A stretch of DNA of 64,000 nt from Protula sp. h YS-2021 (taxonomy: Eukaryota; Annelida; Polychaeta; Sabellida; Serpulidae), in the NCBI GenBank assembly GCA_949752745.1, contig OX457025.1, forward strand, positions 95,793,804-95,857,803, written 5' to 3'. Of this stretch, positions 34,341-46,676 are shown in pieces. The notes beneath the pieces are model-generated. The model was not told the DNA's origin and ran no database searches. It saw nothing but the letters and a program-made list of their open reading frames with translations. A program made the position numbers and the translations under genes. Within the stretch, counting starts at the first letter, position 1; the number at the start of each line of letters is the position of its first letter.

Positions 34341-36654
34341 TTTTCAATCACTGTTGGATGTCAAAGGTGATGAAGATCCAAGATGGCCGCTTGGTATCTT
34401 ATGTGCTACCATGCGTGTCCAAAAAAACGCAGAGAAGGGGGTATCTTATTAGCTAATATAGTTTAAAATGGTTATTTTTCATTATGTAGTCATCGTTTCA
34501 AACGAAAAGGGGAAGTATTTCGGAATTTTACTCCCGTTTGGTTAAAAAGGGGGTATTATTTCAAAATTAGCATTCCGTGTTAGGGGCTGTTTTAAAAAGT
34601 CATGGAGACTCCTGATAGCCAGTTGGTTCGAGTGTGCCCCCTGGGCATGGATACGCATGGTAACCAGTTGGTACGTGAGTGGCCCCCCTGGACATGGACA
34701 GGCATGGTAACCAATTGGTTCGAGAGTGCCCCCCTGGGCATGGATACGCATGGTAACTAGTTGGCATGTGAGTGGCCCCCGGGGGCATGGACACCCATGG
34801 TAACCAGTTGGTACGTGAGTGGCCCCCCTGGGGCATGGACATGCATGGTAACCAGTTAGTATATGAGTGCCCCCCACCTCATGGATACCCATGGTAAGAA
34901 GTTGGCACGCGGGTGGTCCGGTGGGATGAAGACAAAAACAAAAACCATGTGTGAAGCACGTATTTATTACACAATAAGAAGTTTGCCTTAACAAAGTTAA
35001 ATCACGGCCAGAAAACGTGTGATATCAGTTCCCCTTCTTTTTCACCAATGTCTATTTTGTTATTGTAAAGCGTTGTTATTACATCCTTAACTTGCTTCAA
35101 TATTAACAACCTATTTGAACGCTAAATAGCTTTTTACAGGGTCCGTACCACGCGAACCTGCACGCAAGAGCAGGATCTAAGAAAGGCTACATCCCTGCTG
35201 TACATTTCTACGAACCACTAAAATTATTGCCGTAAAGCCTTACCAAGCGTACGATTTTAGAACAGACTTTTACTCGCATTTGGAGCAAGAAGTTGTTTAA
35301 TTCTACACAATCCAAAGTCTTTTGAAGTCCATTTGTCACAATGTCACAAGATGTTATTTTTATGTTCTAATATATAGGACATAGCCAATGTTTGCTTCCC
35401 TGTCTACTTGAGGTCAAGTATTTTTAATTTATAGATGACAGGCTTTATTTCTAAAAGTTTATGATATGATAGTATTAATATGTAATCAGGATTAACCGTC
35501 CTTCACTTTTCTGACGCCGATTTTTTTTTATGTTAAAGGAACATTTGTTTCATTGCATTCAATGTTAGTGGCTAAAGTAAAAGATGCTATTGAAGCTGGT
35601 GTCAGCGAATTAATTATTCTGCTTTATGTAATACTTTTCCAATGTTAAGAAACCACAGTGCATTCACATGTCGAAAATACTCAATCCAGTAATTGATGAG
35701 TATTTCATCAATCATTTTTTTACGCGATTTACAAAATCATCCCCACCTACTTGAAATTGCGTGATTTTTTCCCGCAAGTTACTATGAAGATGTGTCCTAT
35801 GTCATCCGTAACGTGATCTGCAGTCCCGACTCTCAAACGCAAGTGTAATTATATAACTGAATAAGAATAATGTACAATTGAACATATTATGTTATACTAT
35901 GCTATAATATAACAATAACTGTATTTCAAGCAGCATCGGATCTTACAAACATCTTAAAATACAATGGCAATAGTGACCTCAAAGGCACAATGATGTTCAA
36001 GACAAACAATGCATAAATACAAGGATTTCACCTATACAAAATAAGAATCAATCTGCTGTCCATTTGGCAAGCATCAGCCTATAGATTCATTACCTGCAAG
36101 ACTATACTGGACTGGATTTCTCATAAAAGCACAAAACCGCCTAAAGGAAATGGAATCAAAGGCTGGGACATGAATGTACAGTTTCAAAGCAAATCCAACA
36201 AATCTGAAGATGCCATACTATTTACCAAATAAATTTGAAACCATGCATAGAGGCTAAGATTAATTTTAAAAGAGCAGACATGCCAAAACATTGACTATGA
36301 AGCGTAAAGCATATTATCCTTGATTTATAAGAGGAATGAACCAATTCCTTTTGGCATTACAGCATACGTCAAACACTAACAGAAAGGCCATACAATTGCC
36401 TTGTATAATTTATATGTTTAAGACAGTTTATAAATGAAGAAAAATTTTCGGATGACTCAGCAGTAGGCTCATTTAAGACGAGAGAATGGTACTTATTTAA
36501 AATTAAAAATGCACAATTAAATCGGCTTTAACAAAGGAGTTTTAGATCATTAATTTCAAATGGCTCTTCTTTCATTACCAGAACATGTCGAAAACTGGTC
36601 AATTAAGAATCTGTTATTGTGGTTTTAATCATTTTCAAATCACTGACTATTCAT
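34341..36654 (-). repeat. TLR unit A, 3' flank (segmental duplication)
   Basis: Aligns with 43625-48092 (unit B, apart from its insertion) and in part with 41570-42440 and 52140-52531. Shared landmarks are ATGAAGA-CCAAG, TTGGTATCTTATGTGCTA, GTGATATCAGTTCC and the A-rich end before the receptor's stop. It contains no gene besides the tandem array listed next. Confidence 0.8.
34615..34905. repeat. GGTAACCAGTTGGTACGTGA array, about 6 units
   Basis: Units of about 45-60 bases: CATGGTAACCAGTTGGTACG, then TGAGTGGCCCCCCTGG, then CATGGACA. The same array occurs with about 4 units at 43915-44110 in unit B, and as single degenerate units near 29255 and 30700. Confidence 0.88.
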
Positions 36655-39491
36655 TCATTCTTGATTACTGGCAATGGTGTGATAAGGCCTTTGTAGCATT
36701 TGTATATTTTCATCATCAAAAGTAGGCATATTTCGGGAGGAAGGTACAGAACAGACACAACACGCGTCGCATAACTCCCTTCCGCGAATAGCCGCTACCA
36801 GCTTGTCAAAGAAGTAGTTCACCTTCCTGACGTCACGAAAGTCTTCTGGCCACTCAATGTAGATCTCAGAGTCAAGGACCTGGCTTACTTCCGGTGTAAT
36901 ATTAGAACCAAGATGTCCAAGTTTTACGTAAAACACATTGATGCCTTCTCGTTTCTGTAAATCTTGTGCATGTTCAAGCTCAAAGGCGGGCCATCTTTTA
37001 TTAATTGACAGCTCACTCATTACGATCAGAATATGCCGACTAGATCCCATGAACTTGTAGATAACATCGGAGATTGTTCCATTTGCTGGGAAGTCTCTGT
37101 AATGTATACAGCATTGTATGCCATGCACATCCTCCAAAGCAGGCCTTAGTATGTTGTGCACCCAAAGGCGATCCTCATTACAATATGAGATATACATTTC
37201 AAAGCTAAATGTTCTACGGCGACCCGAATGTTTTGAACAAAATAATCGCTTTAATTGGTACATTTTCATAATTATCCGATACCTGTATTTTTGGCTCAGG
37301 TAGACAAGCAGTACAATGGCTAGTGTAGTGAATACTGTTATCACCATGGCGATACCACAAATAATAATTATGTCTTTTAGTAGCCACTGTTTACAGTTGC
37401 TTCGATGTCTTTCGATGTCAAAATTCACTAAAAGATGTGTCTCGGCAAGGCCGTAGCATACGTATTCCTCAATACCTGTGTAACGGTACAGATGTTTTCG
37501 CAACCATGACAATGTCGCTATGGCATCGTCATGACATTCACAAGATAGTGGATTATCTGACAGATCGATAGTAAAGTCTTGGCGTTCTATCCAGTCGTGA
37601 ACCTCTTGAGATAACACACGAATCTTATTTTTTGGAAAGATCAAAATACTCAAGATGTAAACAATCTTTTACTAGATTCTTTGGCAATATCGTGATGTTA
37701 TTTTCTGCTAAATCTACGCAAATTAAATTGTGTAAATATCTGCACAGAGCCAAGTCCGTTGGTAGAGACAACTGGTTTCCTCTTAAATAAACATTTCTTA
37801 GACTCGGTATAGGAGCCGAGCGAAAGAGATCCAAAATAAAATCCGCATCAATATCAACATAATTCATATTGAGCTCTGCCAGTGTGTCAACTCCATTTAT
37901 GATTGTTCGATTCTGTAAAATTGGGCTATTTAAATTCGATAGTATTTCGGAGCGAGAGTACATTTTGAACGCGTATGTAAAAGAGTGAAATTTCATATCG
38001 ACTTGCTTAAGAGAATTTGTCCCAAAGCAAAAAGTACATTTCATCTTCTCTGACATGTTCTTGTAGTTTTGAACTTGTTGCCACATCTTTGTCTCAATGA
38101 TTGGGTGACTATAAAGGGCCGTCTGGCTTGTTAACCATATAAGGCTTGGCCCATAATCTCGATATAAAACGTTAGTCATATGTAATTCTTGAAGTTTTGG
38201 AGCAACAGGCAAACATACAGGCTTTAAACATTGTGTGTCAGAATAAAAATAACGGTATGTGCAGTCAAGGTCACTCAGTCTGTAAACACATTTTAGAAAT
38301 TCACATTGCTCATCTATATCAGTCCAAAACTGGCTTGCATTGGAGTGAACCTCACAAGATTCAGAGTTAGTCATTGTTTGCCATGCTTGCCGTTCCAAAT
38401 TCTGACTATCAGCCATGTCAATCTGATTATTTCTTGGATTTTGAATAAAATATTTTTGCGGAATTTTATCAAAAGACAAGTCATCTATCTCATTTACTGA
38501 TACAAATAGTTCAAGATTTGGATGAAATAATACATTTTCTGTCAGAAAATCAATGTAAGTACCTGCAATAAGTCCATCACTCGATTCTATATTATGAGAA
38601 ATGTCCAAAATTTTGAGGTTCGGAAAGAACACATGAAGACTCCTCGGTAATTCGCTTATGCGCCTTTGGAAATTTATGCACAAGCATTTCAAACCATAGT
38701 TTACAAAGGGTTTGTGTGTATTTGAGCGGTCTTTGTTGTTCCATGCAGCTATAGTGGACGGATTTAGCAACTGCTGACCTTGCATTGACAAAATTTCTAG
38801 AGATTCGTAATCTTCACTACCTGAGGTGTGAAAAAGATCCGAAGTATAAAATGGCGAAGTGTGCGTTGACCTTCCCACAGTAAGATTGCTGATACCAGTC
38901 CGAGTATACGTGAAAGGTTGGATATTTTGAATGTCGAGCAGTAGCAGATCCCTGGTGAGATCAATAAATGAATTCGGGAAAAAAAATTATACTGAGGCTG
39001 CAAGCACAATAAATGAAGATATATTATAAGTACAAAAAATTTTCTTTTCCAATGTAAAGGTCTATGTGAACGTGCGTGTTTTCAACAATAACCCACAATT
39101 CTTCTATCCTAAATGAATCGAAACGAGAGAGATTTCGCACAAAATCGTTGAAATACTGGTAAATTGGCGTGATATTGAACGTCCGGAAAAATGGATCCAG
39201 GGGTTCATTGATTATCATAACTAGCGATTTATATGTTTCACCGGACATTTGGTAATGTTCAATTTGCTTCGAAATCTGCGCACGGGAGCCACTGATATGC
39301 ATGCCATCTTTCGGCAATGTGAATGCGTCTTTGAAGCAATCCATGCCTTGATTCTTACTTTCTAACAACTGCTTACTTCCAAAATACGTCTTTCCTGGTG
39401 CTGGCTGCATCCGAGGTGAAAAGGCACAATTTGTTTTAATCGTCATATTGAAAATAAAACACAGCTTCAGGAAAGTCCACTTTAAATCCAT
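36655..39491 (-). pseudogene. Toll-like receptor A, frameshifted
   Basis: ATG at 39489-39491; signal-peptide-like start (LKLCFIFNMTIKTNC). A leucine-rich ectodomain follows, with repeats such as LRNVYLRGNQLSLPTDLALC and LICVDLAENNITILPKNL, then a C-terminal cap (NPLSCECHDDA). One transmembrane segment (DIIIICGIAMVITVFTTLAI) and a cytoplasmic TIR domain complete it. TIR box 1 is MYISYCNEDRLWV, box 2 IHYRDFPANG, box 3 YFFDKL. TLRs sense microbial ligands and signal through MyD88-type adaptors. Compared with copy B there are at least two lesions. One is a small-indel cluster with TAA near 38950-39030 after residue 155. The other is one extra A in an A run near 37635-37650 (six A instead of five). 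Each splits the frame, so no full receptor can be made unless these are sequencing errors in homopolymers. Confidence 0.88.
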
Positions 39492-39510
39492 CGTTCGTAG
39501 TCCGTTCTTG

Positions 39511-39520
39511 CCTTTTTATA
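39511..39520 (-). promoter_or_regulatory. TATA-like box upstream of TLR-A
   Basis: TATAAAAAGG on the minus strand, 29 bases before the ATG. It is conserved in unit B (50904-50914) and altered to TATATAAGG in unit C. If used, the 5'UTR would be extremely short, so the role is uncertain. Confidence 0.3.
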
Positions 39521-40086
39521 TTAATATTTTATAATTTCTCTTTAACAATATGTTTTATTATTGCATTATAAGCTTTCATTATTGTGCATAGGACATCCTC
39601 AACTTCGAAATTGGAAGTATACATGTGTATTGAACAGTTGCGGTTTTACATGTTTTTATGCTACGAATTCTAGACAGACATCTTGCTAATGTGTGCTTGA
39701 AAAGTCAATCATAGCCTGGAAGCGATGAATTTGATCTTTTACCACATTCGCTTTCTGAAGATACCAATATTATATTTTCTTTTTCTGTGTGCGTACTTTT
39801 TCTGTGTAGCTGTCCAGAATAAATATGGTGTGTTGGTATGTTTAGACATTAGAATGCTTTCCAACAGCATTATGATGTATTAAGAGGCAAATTGTTCAAG
39901 CTTTCGTTTTTCAATATCTAAATTGCAGAGAAAAAAACGATCTTTATATGACTTCACAAAGCAAGCTTCAGGAAGGAGTTTTTTTTCGCGGTCGGTTCTC
40001 TAAAATACCAGCATAAAGCTGAGAAAGCCGTTTCGAAGAAATACAGAACTGAGATGGTGGGCAGTGGAAAAGCTATAGATTGAAAA

Positions 40087-40094
40087 TGACGTCA
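40087..40094. promoter_or_regulatory. Palindromic CRE-like TGACGTCA upstream of TLR-A
   Basis: Perfect CREB/ATF consensus 596 bases upstream of the ATG. It lies in the conserved block AATGACGTCACAGGTTCTTT, which is also present in units B and C. Confidence 0.5.
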
Positions 40095-41569
40095 CAGGTT
40101 CTTTTCGTAGTACGTGTAAAATTATAAAACGGGAAAGTTAAATCAAACAGTCACTAAAAATTTATAATATGCTGCAAACAGATAAAAATATAGTACATTT
40201 TTAAAATGTATGACAATTGACTAAAGCCAATCATAGCTTTCTAAATAAACGATTTTGGGTCAAGTTAATTGTTTGTTCCCTTTTTTAATTTTAATAAAAA
40301 TTTGGCTACTTTTTTGGTGCAAAAAATGCTTTTACGCGTGTTTCAATCTCAGATGAAATGTTTCAGTCTGACGCTCAATCTCACTCTATCATTAAATCAC
40401 ATATTTATCACATCTCCACATTGCTATTATTTATAATCATATTGCCTCACTTCATATCATGGATATAGTGTAATCTTCAAGTGAGTCATCATCTGCACAC
40501 ATTCTTTTATTTTCTTATTGTTAATATAGAGGTCAGTAAGCCGTAGAATGTTTACACATAGAAATTTTGTGCTGTGACATGTACATAGACTAGTGTTAAT
40601 TATGATTCTGTTGTTGTCAAAATATGAAATTATGTTTTATTTACTTCTAGTCCCCTTTGAATTAAATAAATATAAATTAGTGCTTCATTAAACCAGTTAC
40701 ACAAAGAAACTATTTCACCACCGATCAAAATGATTTTGGTGTTCTGTAAGGTTATACAGACAAATCAGACGAATTTCTTGTTTTTCTTCTTTTCCATCCT
40801 CTTATTTTTTTTTGTTATATATTATATTATTTCTAACTTTTCTTAATTTAGTCATATTTAACTTTCATGATTCTTTGTTTAAGCCTTGAGTTATGGTCGT
40901 TTATATCTTCAATGGAATCGTTTCTTTTGCCTCGGATTTATGATTGTCTCGGATTTATGACAGTCTTAAGAATTCATTTCCTCAAGGTTTTCTTAAATTA
41001 ATTCAGATAAGCAGATATGCCTATAAATGAATACAGAGACGCCAGGTAGTCCTTGCTTCATATCACATTTGTGGGGAAGGGACGACGGCCTTTCCAATTG
41101 CATTGGCAATGCCAGTATAGGATGACATGAGCTGTACTAAAGATACTTTTATTTTGGATCGATAAACTACACCACTGTGCAAATCTTCGATTTGTGCGGT
41201 TACGTCAAGTGACCAGCAGTCAAGGGATCACTGGCGCACTGACCAAAGATCAACTGACCACCAATAAAACAAAAAATAACAGGCAACTAACTACCAAATA
41301 CGATTTTTTTAACCAATATAGCTATGCCGATATAGTGACAAAGTATTGGATAGAGATTTATAAGCTTTTGCAATACCAAGGAAACTTTTCGAAATTTTCA
41401 CATACATCAAGCTGGCGTAAAAGTTCCATCGGAAAAAATCTACTGGACAACATTCGCCGAGAAGAAAGCCGACTTAGATCAAAAACTACCCGATAAAAAG
41501 TTAATCAAATATTTAGAACTCCGGTATCATCATAATAATTATAATTGCAAGTGTTTATCGTGTTCGGTT

Positions 41570-43624
41570 GATGGTAAATGTTTAACTAGCAAAGAAAAAT
41601 CACGACCAGACAAAATGTGATATCAGTTCCATACTTTCACCTATATTTAATTTATTATTATAAAGCATTGTTATAATACTCTTAACATATTTCTTCCATT
41701 TTAACAACTTGCTTGAAAGCTTCTCTACAGTGTCCCAACTATACGAGCCAACAACCAATATCGTGATATAAGAGAGACTACGTCACTCCCGAACATTTCT
41801 AAGTTGTGCGAATCAACCTTCATTAAATCCATTATTCATTACACACCGAAAAATATTTGAAACGAATCTTTACCAACATACGAATTTAGACGCAATTTTT
41901 TCTTCGTACCTGAAACATGAAGTTTTTTTAATTTTATGCAACCGAAAGTCTTCTATATATGGGCAATATTGTCACAATGGACAAGATATATTATGTTCAT
42001 ATTCTAACAGATTGGCCATTAACAGAATTTTGCTTCCCTGCTTATCTCTGCCTATCTTTATTTAAATTTAAAGAACCTAGATTCTTTTTTAATAATTTTA
42101 TTAGGACATTATATCAATTTGAAATCAGTAGTAATCTTTCCACGCCTTTTCCACCAGTGATTTGTTGTGGTATTAATTGACTTATTTGTTTATTGCATCC
42201 ACTGTTATTGTAAATTATTTTCATCAAATTTATTTAAATAAAATCCTGGTATTTGAAATTCTGTCGATATTACAAAGAATGTTGAAACATCATAACATAC
42301 AAAAGCAATACTGGCTAAAGTGTAATGATGCTCAAAATAATGAATACGTAAGTAGCAAAAATTCACCTGTACATATGAACTTCCTTTGGTCAGAATTAAC
42401 CTGTAGATTTCTATCTAATTCGCCCACAACACTACAATAGGCTCGCTCTATCATGGATCGATAGATAAACTGTATTGATGTTGTTCATCTAAGCCCTTAA
42501 TCTGTAGGAAAAAGTGACCACCAGTCCACTGACCAGTAATAAATAACTGACCACCAAGTACGTTTTATTTAACCTTTACAGACGTGCTAACGCAGTGGGG
42601 AAAATATTGTATATAAATATTTACAATCTCGTTATGTCCAGGGAAATTAGGAGCCATCTTCACTTAAATAGTCTCTAACACATTACTAGCTCGGATAGGT
42701 TATTATCCGCCCGGGCAAAAACTGCTATACAAAATCCACCTGCAAAATGCCTCTGAGCAAAATCACAGTAATTTTTATTGCAACCGTTAAGCCGCTAGAC
42801 TAATTTTAGGATTTAAAAAATATGGCCACATTATCCAAGCTCTAAAGGATCTTCACTGGCTTTCAGTTTGCTGCAGAATTGTGTACAAGATTGCGCTTAT
42901 TACTTACAAAGTATTAAACCGTGAAGGACCTACCTACCCATGTGACCTTCTTGAAGCAAAACCAGTTCAGGGCAAACTAAGGTCAAACAGTTTAAATCAA
43001 CTTAAATTTCCGTTGTCGCGACTAAACACCGCCGGCGTCGAAGGTTCAGTGTATGCGCTCCATTTATTTGGAGCAATCTCCCCAAAACCCTGAAGACTTG
43101 TTCTAGTGTAAATCAGTTCAAGATTAAGTTAAAAACACATCTGTTTTACGAAGCTTTTAACTAAATATCTGTGACAGTTAAAGACTAGTTTGTTATAAGC
43201 AGTATTTATACTTTATTCTATAGCTGAAATTTTGTATTTTAACTCATTTACTACTATTATTTTGTGTTATGTACAGCCCTTTGAGCAAATCTTTGGATAC
43301 ATGCTATATAAGAATTTAATCGGATCGTATCGTATTGTTGTTTCGTATTGAGTTTAATATCTACACAAAGTTCCAATGACAACGTTGCTAAGACGCTGTT
43401 TTTCTTGTTGATTTAAAAGTTCTATTGACATTACTGTAAGAGCCAAATGAAGACCTCTTTAGTCGTGAATCTGTTGTTTTTCCGGCAACGTCATTAGAAC
43501 GGTCCGTCCGATGCAATGTTTTGGAATGATTCTTTGATTTTTCGATACTCTTGCAAGCCTTGTTAGTATGGAGCGATGTTTTGTAAATGAGCCAGAGATC
43601 TTAATTTTGATCAGTAATCAGTGA
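41570..43624 (-). repeat. Truncated TLR unit without receptor, between A and B
   Basis: 41570-42440 aligns with the 3' flank of unit A from about 34990 (ATCACGGCCAGA, GTGATATCAGTTCC, TTTAACAACTTGC-type landmarks). From about 42480 it switches to 5'-flank sequence (CTGACCACCAAGTACGTTTT). The whole receptor has been deleted between the two. 43330-43550 aligns with 63520-63720 in unit C. A LINE tail is inserted in it. Confidence 0.65.
42820..43340 (+). mobile_element. CR1/L2-like LINE 3' end
   Basis: Encodes LKDLHWLSVCCRIVYKIALI, TYKVLNREGPTYPCDLL, LRSNSLNQLKFPLSRLNT and, after frameshift and stop, the usual end with FKIKLKTHLFYEAFN. This is the standard C-terminus of CR1/L2-type reverse transcriptases. 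The element ends in CCTTTGAGCAAATCTTTGG, ATATAAGAA and a GTATC-repeat tail. Strongly 5' truncated. Confidence 0.85.
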
Positions 43625-43914
43625 TAAATGCTTAGCATTTGTTCTTTAATCACTGTTTTATGTGAAAGGTGATGAAGACCCAAGGGGCCACTTGGTATCT
43701 TATGTGCTATCATGCGTGTCCCTAAATCGCCGATAAAGGGGTATTTTATAAGCTAATATCGTTTAAGATGGATATTTTTTATTAAGTACTTATCGTTTCT
43801 CACAAAAGGGGGATTATTTCGGAACTTCACTCCCGTTTGGTTAAAAAAGGGGTATTATTTCAAAATTAGCATTCCGTGTTAGGGGCTGTTTTAAAAAGCC
43901 ATGGAGACGCACGA

Positions 43915-44110
43915 TAACCAGTTGGTACGTGAGTGCACCCCCCGGGACATGGACACGCATGGTAACCAGTTGGTACCTGAGTGACCCCCTTGGAACATGG
44001 ACACGCATGGTAACTAGTTGGTAGGTGAGTGGTCCCCCCTCCCTGGGGCATGCACACTCATGGTAACCAGTTGGTACGTGAGTGCCCCTCCTCATGGACA
44101 CCTATGGCAA
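43915..44110. repeat. GGTAACCAGTTGGTACGTGA array, about 4 units
   Basis: Same unit as 34615-34905 but fewer copies, so copy number changed after the segmental duplication. Confidence 0.88.
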
Positions 44111-45934
44111 GACGTGGACACGCGGGTGGCCCGCTGGGATGAAGACAAAAACCATGTATGAAGCGCGCATTTATTTCATGATAAAAATTTTGCCTAACAA
44201 ATATAAATCACTACTAGAACATGTGATATCAGTTCCTCTACTTTTTCATCGATGCCTATTTTGTCATTATTAATCGTTGGAAGAAGAAGTTGTTTAATTC
44301 TATACAATGCAAAGTCTTTTCGAAGTCCATTTGTTACAATATCATAAGATGTTTTTATGTTCTTATAGACAGTGCATTAAGAAAGTTTTGCTTCCCTGCC
44401 TATTTGAGGTCGAGCATTTTTAATTTATAGATGATAGCTTCTATTTCTAAAAGTTTATCACACAATAATATCAATATGTAATCAGTATTGACCATTCTAC
44501 ACTTTTCTGAAACTGATCGTTTATGTTAGACATTTGTTTCATTGCATCCAATGTCAGTGACTAACGTAAAAGATGTTATTTAAACTATTGAGCTAATTAA
44601 TGAGTCTTCTTTATGTAATACTTTTCTAATGTCAAGAGACCACAGTGCATTCAGTCACAAATACTCAATTCAAAAACTGATGAGTATTTCATCAATCAAT
44701 TTTTATGCGATTTACAAAATCATTCGCACCCACTTGAAATTGTGTATTTTTTTCCAACAAATTGCTTATATGAGGACGTGGCCTATGTTATCCATAACGT
44801 GATCTGCAGTTCTGACTCAAGTTATATAACGCAAGTGGAATTATATAACTGAATAAGAATATTGTAAAATTAAACATGTTATGTTATGATATAATATAAT
44901 ACAACAGTTATTGTATTTCAAGCAACAGCGGATCTTACAAACATTATAAAATACAATAGCACTAGTGACCTAAAAGCAACAAAATGCTCAAAACAAGCAA
45001 TGCATAAATACAAGGAATTCACCTGTACAAACTAGACCGTAATTCGCACAGCGAATTAGCCCCACTTGGAATGATAACTTAAAACGGAAGGTAGATGATA
45101 TTGCAGTTTGTTAACAATTTTCACATGTCTGAATGTAGAATATCCTTCTAAATACTACTAACTATATCGGTAAGGTCAAAGTAAAAAATTTGCTCTATCT
45201 CTTATCGTTTTCGAGATAAGGCCAATTTCCGGTTTGGGGCTCGAAAGTGACCTGGAGGTCAAGGACACCGAAATTATACCTTACGTATCGTCGTATAGGG
45301 GGCGGAGATCGAAAATGAGGTCAAAATTGCTCTATCTCTTACCGTGTTCGAGATAACTGTTTGTTTAATGTTTTTCGCGGATTCAAGGTCAAGGTCAAAA
45401 ATTTTTGTCTATTGATTCAGATCACATCGCCCTTTATATATGTGCCAGGTTTGGCTTTTCTAGCTTCAATGGTCTTGCTGTAGATGTCTGGAAACCGATT
45501 GACCTTTTTCGCGATTTGACCTTGACCAGTAAGGTCAAGGTCAAAAATTTTTAACAGGTACACCACTTTAGATGATCCTCAATAGATGTGCCAAGTTTGG
45601 TTGGTCTAGCTTCAGCGGTCTCGTCAGAGATGTCTGGAAACCGAATCGGCGGAAGAAGAAAAAAAGGGAGGAAAAAAAATAGGTGAAGAATTCAAGGCAA
45701 TCCATCCCCATTTTGTATTTTCAGTAGCAAGTGGGAATAAAATCATACGCACTCCAATAATGTTTATCATATAGTAGAATAAATTACCTAATCTCAGAAT
45801 GCAGCCACACACACACACGCACAGTGAATATAATATATTCTGTTTTAAAATTAAATTTGTGTGTTTCCACTCGATAACAAGCTAAAAAACATGTATTATT
45901 TTTTCCAAATGGTCTCCGCAAGTGCTATATATAA

Positions 45935-45963
45935 GGCATGGCCCCCCTATGACTGGTTGCAGA

Positions 45964-46030
<67 letters not shown>

Positions 46031-46063
46031 GATCTGCAATCCCCCTATGACTGGTTGCAGATC

Positions 46064-46107
<44 letters not shown>

Positions 46108-46150
46108 TAGATATTATATATAGATCTGCAATCCCCCTATGACTGGTTGC

Positions 46151-46246
<96 letters not shown>
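45935..46246. repeat. Hairpin units alternating with (AT)n, then (GA)n
   Basis: CCCCCTATGACTGGTTGCAG occurs three times (about 45942, 46041, 46135), each followed by an AT run. In the copies GATCTGCAA...TTGCAGATC forms a 9-bp inverted repeat around the C-rich loop. A 40-base GA run ends the block (46207-46246). Confidence 0.85.
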
Positions 46247-46248
<2 letters not shown>

Positions 46249-46612
46249 AAACTTGGACGATGCAGGCTTCATACTGTACATCAAATGGCGCATACGAAAA
46301 GCACGACCTCTCAAAAAATGCAGGAGAAACATGCGCAAAAACTAAAAAAACGCACACAGGATATATAAAACTTGAAGGACGATAAGGGAAATGAAATCTA
46401 ACACACCAACCTCCCCACCTCCCGCTTAACAACTACCATCACCATCCAATATTTGTTACATTTGGGCAATTAATGTCGATGAAATGTACCAAAAGCCTCC
46501 ATAAATAATGTCACACTGAGTGGGGATAAAGAGAAGAAAGGTGTTTTTGATTTCCCTCAATGCTTGGGGTCGTAAACGACATGATAACATTGTGAAACTT
46601 CATAATCACGTT

Positions 46613-46613
<1 letters not shown>

Positions 46614-46665
<52 letters not shown>

Positions 46666-46676
46666 AAGAGAGAGAT
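46614..46676. repeat. (GA)n microsatellite
   Basis: A GA run with a few substitutions toward its end, inside the composite insertion. Confidence 0.95.

Larger units (their letters stand above)
39492..41569 (-). repeat. TLR unit A, 5' flank
   Basis: Aligns with 50886-52130 (B) and with 54814-56640 plus 62100-62900 (C). Landmarks are TGACGTCACAGG, GACGCCAGGTAGTCC, CCTTTCCAATTGCATT and AACTGACCACCAA. No other gene is seen; the frame at 41194-41496 lies within the duplicated non-coding part. Confidence 0.75.

Noticed and set aside
41194..41496. 100-codon frame in TLR flank
   Set aside because: The duplicated copy at 62.6 kb does not keep the frame; non-coding flank.
45965..46432. Tyr-Ile and Ser-Leu frames
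   Set aside because: AT and GA microsatellites.
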